Assembly: GCA_014529385.2 (NCBI GenBank)
Contig: CM043958.1
Location: forward strand, 125,711,817 to 125,775,816
DNA length: 64,000 nt
Source: Adiantum capillus-veneris
Taxonomy: Eukaryota > Streptophyta > Polypodiopsida > Polypodiales > Pteridaceae
Reading direction: 5' to 3'
Below are positions 13,497 through 24,605 of this stretch, one piece after another (position 1 is the stretch's first letter; every line of letters starts with the position of its first letter). The notes under the pieces are model-generated. The model saw only the letters and a list, made by a program, of their open reading frames with translations, was not told the DNA's origin and made no database searches. A program made the translations under genes and the position numbers.

Positions 13497-16035
13497 CCCC
13501 CACTCAAATGAAGGTCCCTAACTGTGGATGAAAAAACCCTTGGGGGCTCAAGGGAAAAACCCACAGCTCTATATATACCCACCGTTATATTAAAATATTT
13601 TAAATATACATTTACAATGTTCAAAGGAGCTACATCACTCCTGTTTTACAATGTGCCCTTTCAAGGGTCTTTAACAACCCTATATATACAGTTGAATTGA
13701 TGCAAATTCTTCAATATCTTTGAAAAACCTTTGTGCAACTTGAATATCTTTGAGTCTTTACACACACTGCTTGACGTGACTTTCATCCTGTAAACAATAT
13801 CAACTCAAGAAACATATTGAGATATGAAGGTTAGTAATAACCACATCACATTGTCCTTAGAGACGGTTCGCACGGCCGTTCTAGAGACGCCATAGAAACA
13901 GACGTAAGGACGATGCAATTGCATATGTAGATGACATAGAAACAAAAATAATATCAATGTAATCACATGTGCACACATATATACAAAGCCGGCATATAAA
14001 AACACGATGGGGCCCCTTAGATTATTTGTATGCTTGCATGCAGAGAAAATGCATTCCATAACATAAGGTTGACGAGACGATAGATTTTCAGTGGCTGACG
14101 AGAAGATAGAGTTTCAATAGCTAGACGAACCGATAGATGTTCAGTTGCCAAACGAGACAATAGATTTTCAGCTATGTCAGTCCGCCAACATCAATCTTTT
14201 ACGAGACGACAAAACTTCAACGTAGCCATAGCATAATTCATCTTTCCATGACGAAAGGCTTCGTGCTAGCCATCACACACGGCTTTGACGAGACGAGGAT
14301 AAATCTTTTTAGCAATAAGAGAGGGCTTTGACGATATAATTTGAACGTGTTTCCATACCGTAAACGTGGCATTTCACGTACTTATGCATATCATTAACAA
14401 TGCATAGCCATGATCTTGAGACGTATTTCATCTGCATCAAAGACAAATAGATGAAAGATCAATATCAAGAATATTATTAAAAGGTTGGAACTTGGAAGAA
14501 AATACGCTGCCAAAAATAGACTAACATATGCAGCCACGAATGTATACACCCAAAATAGGTTGTTAAAGACGTACTGTGGCCAAGAATAGAGAACCTCAAG
14601 CTAATTTTATCAGGCACACTACAACCAGTGATCGATTTACACTTTCGAAGCAAGTCTGCAACGCCCAGAGAAGAAATCCTAGGCACACACGACCTGCCCG
14701 CAACACACAACCGTGCTTCTCTTTCTCACTATACTTCTCAGCTTGCATCACCCAACAGTGCGTGGCCTCTCGACACCTTGCAAAGACTGGTCATATTAAT
14801 AAGCCCATTTGGAAGTCTAAAAATATACCACTTGACAAAGAGGTACAAAGCATTAGAACGTTGCATGAGCACTAGGGCTGCAGACCCAAACACAACCGCC
14901 CATGCACCACTATGGCAGTGCAAAAACAAACAGGCTGAGACAACACCATTTTGAAAAAGCTGGCAAATCCCAAGATGCTATAAATATGGCAGCACTTTCT
15001 TAAGCGAATAGGCTACGTTTATATTGGAGGGGATGAGCAAGCATCTAATAGTGAGAGAATGAATCCGGGTTTGCATGCATCTCAATCTCCACTAGAACTT
15101 GTCCCCGTCTGCACCAAGCCTGTCTATCACTGGCGTGCATGCCTTTGTCTACGCTGTCACTAATTAGCAGACCCTTTCCGCTCCTCATCATTAAAATATC
15201 ACCATAGTTAAAAAGCACCTAACATCTATATTTAGCGCAAAGACTAATAAAGACCCTGCAAGGCAGCGCTGGGACAAGCCAGAGCCCCATACTACACGAA
15301 AATTCCCTCTGGCTCTCGTCGGAGCACCCACTGCATACTACCTCTCCTTGAAGATAGCCCTGTATGTCTGCTTTATTTAGCCGCGCTCATAAATCTGGAG
15401 AGAGAAAAGAAGCCGTGCTCATAGAGCTTTCATGAGATCTCAAACCAATTAGTAGACCAATCAAGCCCAGCGCACGTGACCCTGATCTTGGGGGCACACA
15501 TCCCATTAATCTGACACTCTCTTTTTAAGGTCAGAGAAATCTATGATATTGTATTGCTAATAATAGCGAGCGATTAACGCTACTGTAACTGTAAAAAAAT
15601 AATAGGCGCTGATTAAAATAGGGAGGATATAGCACGCTAATTATAGATGCTTCTCTCTCTCGTGAAGCTTCTTGCAGGTGTTATTAATGTTCGCAGTGGA
15701 TGCTTCTCTCTCTTAGGCTCCTATATTCAGTAATTCTCTCTTCTCAAACCTGCACATGTTCATGTTTCATGTAGAGCTACCCCTCTCTCTTCCGCTCTTA
15801 TATTCAACAATTCTCTCTACCTCGCGTGCATGTAGTAACCTGCAGGTGTTAATGTTTGCAGAGCTGCCTCTCTCTTCCGCTTCTATAATCAAAGCTTCCT
15901 TAGCACGGGTACCATAACATCGCGCAACCAACCATGATAACAAGCAAGTTAACAAGAAAACCTCATACTACAAAGAAATTTATTATCACGAATAGAAGAA
16001 AGATAAAATTTACTTCGCTGTATGGAGAATTGTGT

Positions 16036-16047
16036 GCTCTGATACCA
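16036..16047 (-). promoter_or_regulatory. L1 tRNA primer binding site
   Basis: The minus strand reads TGGTATCAGAGC with no spacer after the 5' LTR. This is the sequence complementary to the 3' end of plant initiator-Met tRNA, as used by many copia elements. Confidence 0.85.
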
Positions 16048-16220
16048 TGTTGAACCGGAGACGAGAGATGACTGAGAGAGAGAGAGAGACACGAGACGAG
16101 GGAAAAGAGAGAAAGAGAGATGACACCACAATTGCATACCCCAAAGTGTGTCTCCTGATCACACGAGATGCGTTTATATAGAGGGGACAAGGGCTCTATA
16201 TAGAGAGTTACTCTATATAG
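16048..16220 (-). repeat. L1 5' LTR, end slightly truncated
   Basis: Matches 13315-13496 but stops at CTCTATATAG without the final CTCAACA. It carries the minus-strand TATATAAACG at about 16172-16180. Confidence 0.75.
16172..16180 (-). promoter_or_regulatory. Putative TATA box of L1
   Basis: CTATATAAACG on the minus strand inside the 5' LTR, upstream of the PBS in the expected direction. The same motif is in the other LTR. Confidence 0.4.
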
Positions 16221-16490
16221 AAGAATTAGATTTTAGATATTATGACATTACCTCTCTCTTGAAATCATAATTGTCCTCCACTATGGGATAAAGAAGATAA
16301 AGCCTATTCATTAATCCTATTTCTAGCAAGTAGAGGATCCCTATCTTACCCTATGACATCGTTCTAGAATGGATGACTAATCCATTTGGTGCTTGAGAGC
16401 CTAAGCTGCCACAAGAATGTACGCGCATTAGTCCTATCAACCTTCCATACTAGAGTGACAAGCTCTACTTGGTGTTTGGAAGACGTTGCT
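16221..16490 (-). mobile_element. LTR copy B remainder, PPT and internal remnant
   Basis: 16221-16247 completes LTR copy B. 16248-16490 parallels 10651-10893, starting with the same GAGAGAGG-type purine run on the minus strand. Similarity to copy A ends near GAAGACGT at about 16490. Confidence 0.65.
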
Positions 16491-17829
16491 AGCATGCAAA
16501 CGATAAGGAAAACAAGCGCCTCTATAGCTATGCAAGAGTCACACCGTTGGAGAGAAACCCTGTATGACGTTAGAAAACACCAAAGTCGAACACCTGTGAA
16601 GATGGGCGAGAAACAGCTCTAACTCAAACCATGACTAAAATTTTCGAAAATCGAGGCCATAAAGACAAAGCTTGTGTTTTGAGGATCTCCGTAGAGCATC
16701 CATATGCTTGATTCTGATAACCGACGAGAAAGTTACAAGCTTTTGAAGATGGAAGGTCTCTCAAAAGCCCCAAAAAACAAGTCTCTGTAAGCAAAAAAGG
16801 ATGTGTAGGAAAATACAGCTATTAAAGGGGGATTTTTTTTATTCTTATCCCAAGGGGTTTTCTCTCCCTTCTTAGCCGAATTCATTTCCCTTGTTGGGCA
16901 CCTTTTTATTGGTCCATTTTGAGCCTTTTTTAGGTAAAAAATGGGTTGTCAGCCACTTTTTGACCAAGGCAAGTGGGGGGAGACAGTGTCCGGGGACCAA
17001 AAAATGGGCCATGCGCCTGTCCAGGCAGTGGAACACAAATTGGATGCCCCCTCCTCTCCCCAAATCCCACAAGCCCTCTCAAACAAGGCCAGGAAGCTCC
17101 ATTAACTCCTATGATACACCATTAGGGGTACCTACTCCCCCCCTTATACCCTCCAATTTTCACATGCTCCCCCGCATGTGGGGTTATTCCATTGCCACAT
17201 GGCATGCTCTCCCCAACTTCCCCATGTCCAAACCTGAAATTTGTGTTTTGCCCCCAAACTAAGCCATTTTCTCGGAGGCGTAGCGGGTGACCCCGACCAC
17301 CAAATATAGTGCGGTAAAGCACGGCTAGGAACTTATTACCCCGGCTAACTCCAAAAATTTATAAGCATGCCATTACTAACAAAAACCATCAAGTCGGCCC
17401 ACTTGCCATCTTCCCACGTGCATCCGCCGCCACTTTTTAAGTGAAAAACTATCCACTTCGAGTGCATGTAACTCATGATGTCGAAGTCCGATTTGCAAGC
17501 TATCAAGCACGTCTAGGAATGATCATTAAAAAATATTTTTTAAAAGCTCGACCAACCCAAAACTTAACCAACAGCTTGATCAAAACCAAGCCTTTGTACA
17601 GGGTTTTTTATACGGACACTTTCAAAGCTGGAAGCACTATGTACATATATATACATGAGGGTGGTAAGCAAGTTTTTTTGGCATTATTTATGGATTTTGT
17701 ACTCATACAAAAAATGCCTGACATAACTTGTCAACCCTCCCTAGCCTGCTTGATCATTCATGACAAGCAGAGGTCCCGAGGGTGATGCAGCTCATCCCCA
17801 GAAACCTCATCCACCTTTCTGGTGCATTC
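16491..17829. other. Non-coding interval, no gene recognised
   Basis: Several 60-120 aa open frames (for example 16891-17262 plus, 17122-17322 minus) lie on opposite strands over the same C-rich stretch and show no family motif. The left end of element T1 is somewhere near 17830; no LTR end was found for it. Confidence 0.4.
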
Positions 17830-19983
17830 ACACTCTTTGTTTCCATTGATAGCATCTCATATGTCACAATAGTCATCAACCGTGCTAAATACTTCTTAAG
17901 TCTATAACCATTGACACTGTAGCTATGTAGTGTACCATCTAAAACAGCCAGCTGATATGTCCCATTATCAAACCTGTTTACAACAGTAAAAGGACCCTCC
18001 CACTTGATCTAAAACTTCTTTTGGAAAGTGTGGTCCAATTTACTATTGTATCACAAAACAAGATCTCTTTTCCCAATTCCTTTATCTTTCATGCATTTAT
18101 TAGCTCTTTTCTAGGCCTTTTTACATATTTCTTGATAGTAATCCAAGGCTAGAAGCCTGTCTAGCTACAGACATTGTAAATCCAATAACCTTTGTTGCCA
18201 AGCATCTTGTTGCTCTTCATCTTGCAATGACAAAAACTTGAGTGCAGGGATTTCCACTTCAATAGGCATCAAGGCTTCTTTGTCATAAACCAAGTGATAT
18301 GGTGAGAATCCCGTGCCAGTTTTTATTGCCGTTCTATATGCCCATAATGCACAAGGCAACTCTGAGTCCCAAGTTTTGGCATGTGTTAAAGTCATTTTTG
18401 TCAGAATCTTCACCAATTCTCCATTAAACCTCTCATTAAGTCCATTGCACTGTGGATAATAAGGGGTGTTGTATTTATGCTCTATGCCAAGCTTCTTGCA
18501 TAATAAATCGAACATTTCACCTCTAAACCATGGCCCTCTGTCAGCAGAGAGTAACTCCAATGGAACCCTGAACTTGCAGTATATGTGCTCGTACACAAAT
18601 TTTCCCATCTCCTTGCTGGTAATTTGTTTGACAGCCTTGGCCTCTGCCCAACGTGATAAATAATCCACCGCTATCAAAATATACACATTCCTCTTACTTG
18701 TAGTGGGTAATGGCCCAATAGCATCGAGGCCCCATTTTTCAAACACCTCATTAGCCAGGATTGTCTTCCACAGCTCGGGTTTAAGAACCCTTTTTCCCAT
18801 CTTTTGACAAGCCAAGCAAGATTTACACCAGTGATTGACATCTCGTTGAATACTAGGCCAAACACAGTCTTCTTGCAAGATCTTGTGAAGCATAATCTTC
18901 ATAGCAAAATGACCTCTGCAAGACCCTTCATGGTTTTCTTCTAAAATTTTGTAAATCTCCTCCTTCCAAGGCACATGACGCAACACTAGATCACTTCCTT
19001 TCATGTAAAGCATATCACCAATCATTTTGTACTTCCTTGCTCTTCTCATAAAAGCATACTTTTTAGATGAAGGCAAATCTTCGGGCAAGAGACCGGTCAT
19101 TAAGAAATCCATCTCTTTTGACAACACCTCTCTTCCATGATACAAAGGGGCATCCGCTTTCAACACAAACACACAAGTAATCATTGCTTGCGTGGCCTCA
19201 TGTGCTTCTTCATTTTGAGTCCTTTCGACATGCTGCAAGCTCCATGCCTCAAACTTTTGAGTAGCGATTTCACTTTGAAGCATAGATTATTTAGTCTAGG
19301 ATTCTTATTCTTCCAAACTCCCAACACCTGCTTTACCACTAACAACGCATCACCTTTGATTTGCAAACGTTTGATTCCCAATTGTAGACAAATGTGTAAC
19401 CCGCCTTCAAGAGCCATATATTCCGCTTCATTATTACTCTTTGCATTGAGTTTTAACCCTTGCTTCCTCACAAAATTTCCCTGCGCATCATAAATAACAA
19501 CCCCACCAGAAGCAGCATTATGACTTCTTCGATAAGAGCCATGAAAATGTAGTAGTGAAGCATTTGATATAGCATGGGTTTCTACTTTTTTTCTTTGGAC
19601 CACCTCCTCTTTAACCAAAATATGAGTCTCTTTATAAGTTAGTAAGTCTGCCAAAGTAGCCCGAGTACTCTCTTCCACTAGAAAAGTGAATTGGAACTCT
19701 TGGAGTTCAATAATCCATTTCATCACTGCCTTTGATATAGTATTTGAGTTATTGAACAATTGAGGAAGCAATGAAAAATTGGTGAGAAAGGTGAACGATT
19801 TTGGCAACAAATAATGTCTAAACCGTCTACACACATAGACCATGCTAATCATCACTAATTCAACCTCTGAGTACTCTCTTTCATGAGAAATTTTCACCCT
19901 GCTAGCATAATAAACAGGCTTCATATACTGAGACTCTTTCCCTCTTTGCAACAACATAGCCCCAATAGCATCTTCTCCAGCTC
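17830..19983 (-). pseudogene. T1 Tat-type pol, RNase H-aRNase H-integrase part
   Basis: Downstream half of a Ty3/gypsy polyprotein. It runs: end of the RT-linked RNase H (YASRV...LADLL), a second RNase H with FHGSYRRS, SNNEAEY, KGDALLVVKQ and a degenerate NEEAHEA end, then integrase with the HHCC zinc finger (HEGSCRGHF...CKSCLAC), the catalytic triad (WGLDAIGP, SADRGP, LNERFNGE) and the GPY/F-type WEGPF module. In the second RNase H the expected first Asp (FDGSY) is His. A frameshift lies near 19262 and stops fall near 18171 (Q-to-TAG context), 18112 and 18010 (KKF-TAG-IKW). It is the same gene as 21132-22043, split by the solo LTR, and its closest relative in the window is T3. Confidence 0.88.
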
Positions 19984-19987
19984 ACGG

Positions 19988-21127
19988 TGTCAGGAGTTTT
20001 TTGGAGCAAGGGATTGCGCATATGTACATACACATGCATGGTGCATCGAATAAAGGATTGCCCATTTTTCAGAGCAAGGTGGTTACGTGGGGCTGTGTAC
20101 AGGTAGGACAACATGTACATAGTGCATCGATTTTCACTACTACCAGTACCAGTGTGTTTTTTCTACAATAATGAGGGGTTGGTAGTGCATAAAACTTCTC
20201 GAGGAATCTATCCGCGGGCCGAAGACATGAGGTAAGCAGGTGCATCAGATGGCATCTAGTGGCGTCAGGAGGGCGAATGGGGTCAATACTTGCACGCGAA
20301 GAAGTAGGGCACAACGTGGATGTTTTCTTGTGGTAATTATGCAGAAAGTTAATCATGAGGACCATATTTTGGGGCCACTTCATGTGGTTGCGAGACGCAT
20401 TATTGGAAAAAGCTCAGTGCCAGGTGTGCGGATGATGCAAAAAGGTGACGACTATGCACTGCGAGGTCAGTTTTTGGCCTGTTCGGGGTCCGTTTGAGGT
20501 CATCTAAAAGGCTAAGGGTGCCCAAGTAATAAATCTAAGTGTGGGAACTAAAAAAACTGAGAGAAGACCAGAAAAAACTTGGAGAACAGAGGAGGAACAG
20601 ACGCAACTGTGTTTTTGGGATTTTTGGAGCCTGTTTTTGCCGTAAACTGCTCATCCGAGGTCGGATTTGAGCACTTTGACATTGTAGACTGGGGTTTTGG
20701 GCCATTCCGGAAACGATGGCGCTGTCCATTTTTCCAAATTTCTCACTGTTTTTCTGCTATTTTGGCTGTGTAAGTTTCTCCTATGAGCGAAGCTTCTGCA
20801 CTAGTTTGTGATTGTATCTGGCTTATTTTACTCATACTGTGTGAGCTATTTTCCCCATTGGTGTTGGTCCACGCTCATTTGTATCTAAATATCATAAGTT
20901 CTCCTCTTTTGAGCTGAGTTTTTTGGGTGTGTGTGTGTGTGTGTATCTCTCTGTGTGGAGTGGGCAAACGGATAGTCACTCTCCTCTCGCTCCATCGGTG
21001 TGTTCCCTGTCTCGGCCAGGTGGGTTGTGTAAGCCGAGTGGTGCCCCATAGTGTGTGTGTGTATATCATTCCAAGAGTGTGTTTCGGGTCAGTATAGAGG
21101 CGTTCCGTGTGTTCCATCCCGCTCACA
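19988..21127 (+). mobile_element. Solo LTR of T3 family inserted in T1
   Basis: 1140 bp beginning TGTCAGGAGTTTTTTGGAGC and ending CCCGCTCACA. It is alignable over its length to the 1164-bp 5' LTR of T3 (51326-52489), including the GT microsatellite near its end. Flanks are ACGG (19984-19987) and ATGG (21128-21131), a 4-bp target duplication with one mismatch. Removing the LTR and one flank copy rejoins the T1 reading frame (VNP...EDAIGAM). There is no internal sequence, so it is a recombined solo LTR. Confidence 0.9.
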
Positions 21128-21131
21128 ATGG

Positions 21132-22043
21132 GTTAACATAAAACTCCTTCTCCCAATCAGGGGCATGCATAACAGGTAAGGTGCTCAACACTTCTTTAAC
21201 TTTGTCAAAAAAATCCTCACAGTCACGTGTCCACTCCAAAGGATCATCTTTGACCACTTGCTGCAAAGGATACAACAGCTGTGATGCCAAAGGTATGAAA
21301 CGAGACAGATATTTGACCTTCTGAATGAAAGTAGCCAATTGTCTTGTGTCCTTTGGGGATGACAGCAATAGCAAAGCTTCTACTTTCCCTGGATCTGCTT
21401 CAATTCCATTTTCAGAGATCATATGCCCAAGAAGCTTCACCCTTGGCTGTGCCAAATGACATTTTTTAGGGTTTAACTGACCCTCGCATTCATCATACCT
21501 TGCAAAAGTCATCTCAATCTTTTGAACATGCTCCTTGCGTGAGCTGTACACACAAAATCATCTATGAACCCTTTGAAAAACTTCCCAAGGAATAGGGTAA
21601 GAACCCAATTTACCTTTATCTCAAAAGCCCCAGGCCCATTTGTCAACCCAAAGGGAAGGCAAAGAAAGTAAAAACAACCCCATGGAGTGATAAAAGTAGT
21701 CTTCTTCTGATCTTCAGGAGCAAGGATAAGCTGAAAGTATCCTGAATAACCATCACAGACGCTATACCTTTCAAAACCAGCCACTGTATCCAAGAGTTGA
21801 TCAATGAAAGGAAATGGGTAACGATCCTTTTTGGTCACTGCATTTAACGGCTTATAATCAACACAAACTCTCCAACGCCCATCCTTCTTGGGAGTGATCA
21901 CTACAGGGCTGACCCACTAAACATTATCTACTAGAACAATAAACCCTACATTTAAAAGCTTATCCACTTCTTCTTTTAAAGCATTCATTTGCTCCTTACC
22001 CATTCTTCTTAGTTTCTGTCTCACTGGCTTTGCTCGAGGAAAT
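21132..22043 (-). pseudogene. T1 Tat-type pol, reverse transcriptase part
   Basis: Upstream half of T1 pol. Visible RT landmarks in order are LRRMGKEQMNAL, WVSPVVITPKKDGRWRVCVDYKPLN, YPFPFIDQLLDTVAG, CDGYSGYFQL, TTFITPWG, LPFGLTNGPGAF, and the catalytic FIDDF, followed by the thumb and start of RNase H (LNPKKCHLAQPRVKLLGH). A stop (NV-TAG-WVSP) lies near 21919 and a frameshift near 21540 separates the FIDDF frame from the YSSRKEHVQK frame. Similarity ends near 22043, so gag and protease of T1 are missing. Confidence 0.9.
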
Positions 22044-22767
22044 CCATACATCGAGCAAATAAAACTGAGCATGTAATTGTCTTGAGCGAAAGTAAAGAGA
22101 ATCGTAACACAAATTGATTTTTTAATTAAGCCTTGCCATTATCTCAAGTACACGTAGTCTAAAAAAATAGTCAATCACATTAAGGTGATTGATGGTACAA
22201 TATAAATTCATATTTGATTAAGAAACATAAGCTATCAAAACTCCATGCACCCTACAATGGCAATTGTAAATAACCCAAAACAATGGCCAATCCATAGAGG
22301 AATGTAAGCCTTAGTTTGTGAAGCCGATGCTATGTTAAAACCCTGGCCCCACTCAATCCCTAGAACAACTCTACTTTTGTTAGTGGATCCTGATACACAA
22401 ACTTAAAGCTATAGAGTCCAAACCAAGGACACAAAAATACACAAAGTACGTGTGTTTGCAAGGCACATATGTGAGGTGATGTTTGTCTCTTTTTTATAAA
22501 TCCTCATAAGTACATCAAGGGAAGTCTACAATCAATGGTCACAACATATATCACCCCCTTTTCAACAAAGATAGGAGTACTAACATGAAAAACATGTGAA
22601 GCATTAGGCTCCAATATAATCTATCTTACTGGATATGTCTGTGTGCTTCGGCCTAATGCTATCGTATCATTCAGTCTTTGGTTAAATCTGACCTCCATCG
22701 TACATGTTTTCCATCTCTGAATTTAGTACGGAAAGGACTAGGCACAAAAAAACCATTTCTTATCTTA
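22044..22767. other. Non-coding interval, no gene seen
   Basis: AT-rich sequence between truncated T1 and the E2 target duplication. No domain or terminal repeat recognised. Confidence 0.45.
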
Positions 22768-22772
22768 GAGTT

Positions 22773-24276
22773 TGATCGCGGGAAAAAGAGCAGTGCAATC
22801 GGGTGGCCTCTGTACTAGTGCACACTCCACAAACCACGCCTCATGCAACCAAGCAAAGAACAAAACAAAGGGGGCACCACCCTAAATTAAGAGGTTTAGG
22901 GACGTCACACATAGTGCACATAGGCAAGTGAGACTTCTGGCATTATGATGGCATCAAAACATATGGCAAAACACATAGAAACCAATCTTAGGGACCTTAT
23001 GTAGCATATATATACACAAGACATTAGCTTAACAATACAACGGCATCTGATCATACATAACAAGGATATAGAGAAGCAAGCCAAGGATGGCATAATCCCT
23101 TGTAAAAAACAATCAACCCAGCAAGTAGGTATGATCCTACTAGCAACACATCAATACCTTAGAGAATGATGGCGAGGATGGTGGCCATGGAGCATGAGAG
23201 AAGACTCCTTATTTAGGTTTTAGGGCTAGTAATGTAGCATACTAGAGGGAGAGAGAGAGAGGGAGAGAGAGTAGAACTCCATCCATAGCTCCTCGTTCTG
23301 AGCAATGTCGTCATAGCTTCGTTGCTTGGTGAAGTGTTGGTTTTGAGTGAGAGAAGGCCTCCTTATATAGGTTTCTGAGAGGGTTTAGGATTAGGGATAA
23401 ACATGCTTAAATCCGCTGATTGGGGTTACTTTTGGCTTAGGGTGGTCAACAGATTGAGGTCACCTGATATGTCACCATCAAGATATTCTCTAGAGTGCTG
23501 TGAGAGGGGAGGGTGAATGCTGATTTTTTTGATTGTGACACATGGGGATAAGGCCTTGACCAGCATTTAAGAGCAGGTAAGGTGGCTGTTGAAACTGAAG
23601 GTTCTGCACATGTCAGGGGGGGACCTGCTGGGTCCTCCTGAATATCAAATTCTCAAAAAATCCTCAACCATGGCTTCTTTTGACATGTGTTCTTTGAAAA
23701 AATCAGCATGTCTCTTTTCAACTCAAAAGTCTTTATCCCTGTTGACTCACCTTTACCATAAGATTTTCCCCTTTTCTCCTCCTGTAACTGCATTGTTGAT
23801 GCCCAATCACTGCTTCTAGTAACAGTGAACTGTTACCTACCAAATACTTATGGTGCAGTAAAAAATATTTACCATGGGTAAAAAAAGTTACTCTAGGTAA
23901 AAAATAATTTGTATTTACCATGTAGGTGAAAAATATTTACTGTAGGTAAAAAATATTTAATGTGGTAAAAAATATTTACTGTCGGTAAAAAAGTGGAAAC
24001 GGAGTATGCTGTGCTGTGAGTCCACACAAACATCCTCGTGTAAATTTCACTAGAAATTCACACCTAGAATGGGCTATTCTGTAAGATATAGGTTGTAGGC
24101 ATGCATAAGAGCTCGTTCCCACGTATCTTCTGTCCATGGCACTTTTTACTCTTTGGTGCTTGTGAAGTAGATTTTTCTTCTCTTTCGAGATCCCTTGGAC
24201 TAGAGTATCCTCATCTCCCCAACAACTGACTGTGTCTTTATTGCATCTTCAGAAGGGGTCCTAAAACCATGCATCA
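22773..24276 (-). repeat. E2 3' LTR
   Basis: 1504 bp. On the minus strand TGATGCATGG...CCCGCGATCA. Contains a GTAAAAAATATTTAC-type short tandem array at about 23855-23990 that is longer than in the other LTR. Confidence 0.93.
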
Positions 24277-24294
24277 TATAGCCCTCCCCCTTAA
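24277..24294 (-). promoter_or_regulatory. E2 polypurine tract
   Basis: The minus strand reads AAGGGGGAGGGCTATA immediately before the 3' LTR, the expected plus-strand primer position. Confidence 0.85.
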
Positions 24295-24605
24295 GCTAGA
24301 GGCATTTGATGCCTCTAGCTGTAGGTTGTGCTACAATAGGGTTCTCTTGAATACTTACCCACCTGGTACCAATTGAATTTGCCATGTTATTGCTTTCTTG
24401 GCTGATGCACCCTGTTTAGTCCTTTATGATGAATAATTGTATCCATCCATGACTAACAACTGGTCTCCTAGACCCTTGAAAGCCATACCCCATCCATTGT
24501 CAATATCCGCTTTCACTGGTAGCATTCTCTTTTTTTCTTTTTTTCTTCTCTTTTTTTCCTGTTTTTTTTTTTTTTTTTGAAACGACTATGTACATGATTG
24601 TTACC

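Larger units (their letters stand above)
13315..16220 (-). mobile_element. Non-autonomous LTR element L1 (2.9 kb)
   Basis: Direct repeats at 13315-13496 and 16048-16220 begin TGTTGAAC and share the GA-rich block, the ACACGAGACGAGGG word and GAGAGTTACTCTATATAG. The iMet-type primer site TGGTATCAGAGC directly follows the right repeat on the minus strand, and a polypurine-like AGTGGGGG precedes the left repeat on the minus strand, so the element points leftward. The ~2.5-kb interior has no gag, RT or integrase similarity and no long open frame, which makes it a LARD/TRIM-like non-autonomous element. It sits inside LTR copy B. The last bases of its right LTR and one target copy are missing, consistent with a small junction deletion. 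Confidence 0.8.

Noticed and set aside
16891-17322. Overlapping 123-aa plus and 66-aa minus frames as host genes
   Set aside because: No recognisable domain, Pro-rich composition from C-rich DNA, and equal openness on both strands.
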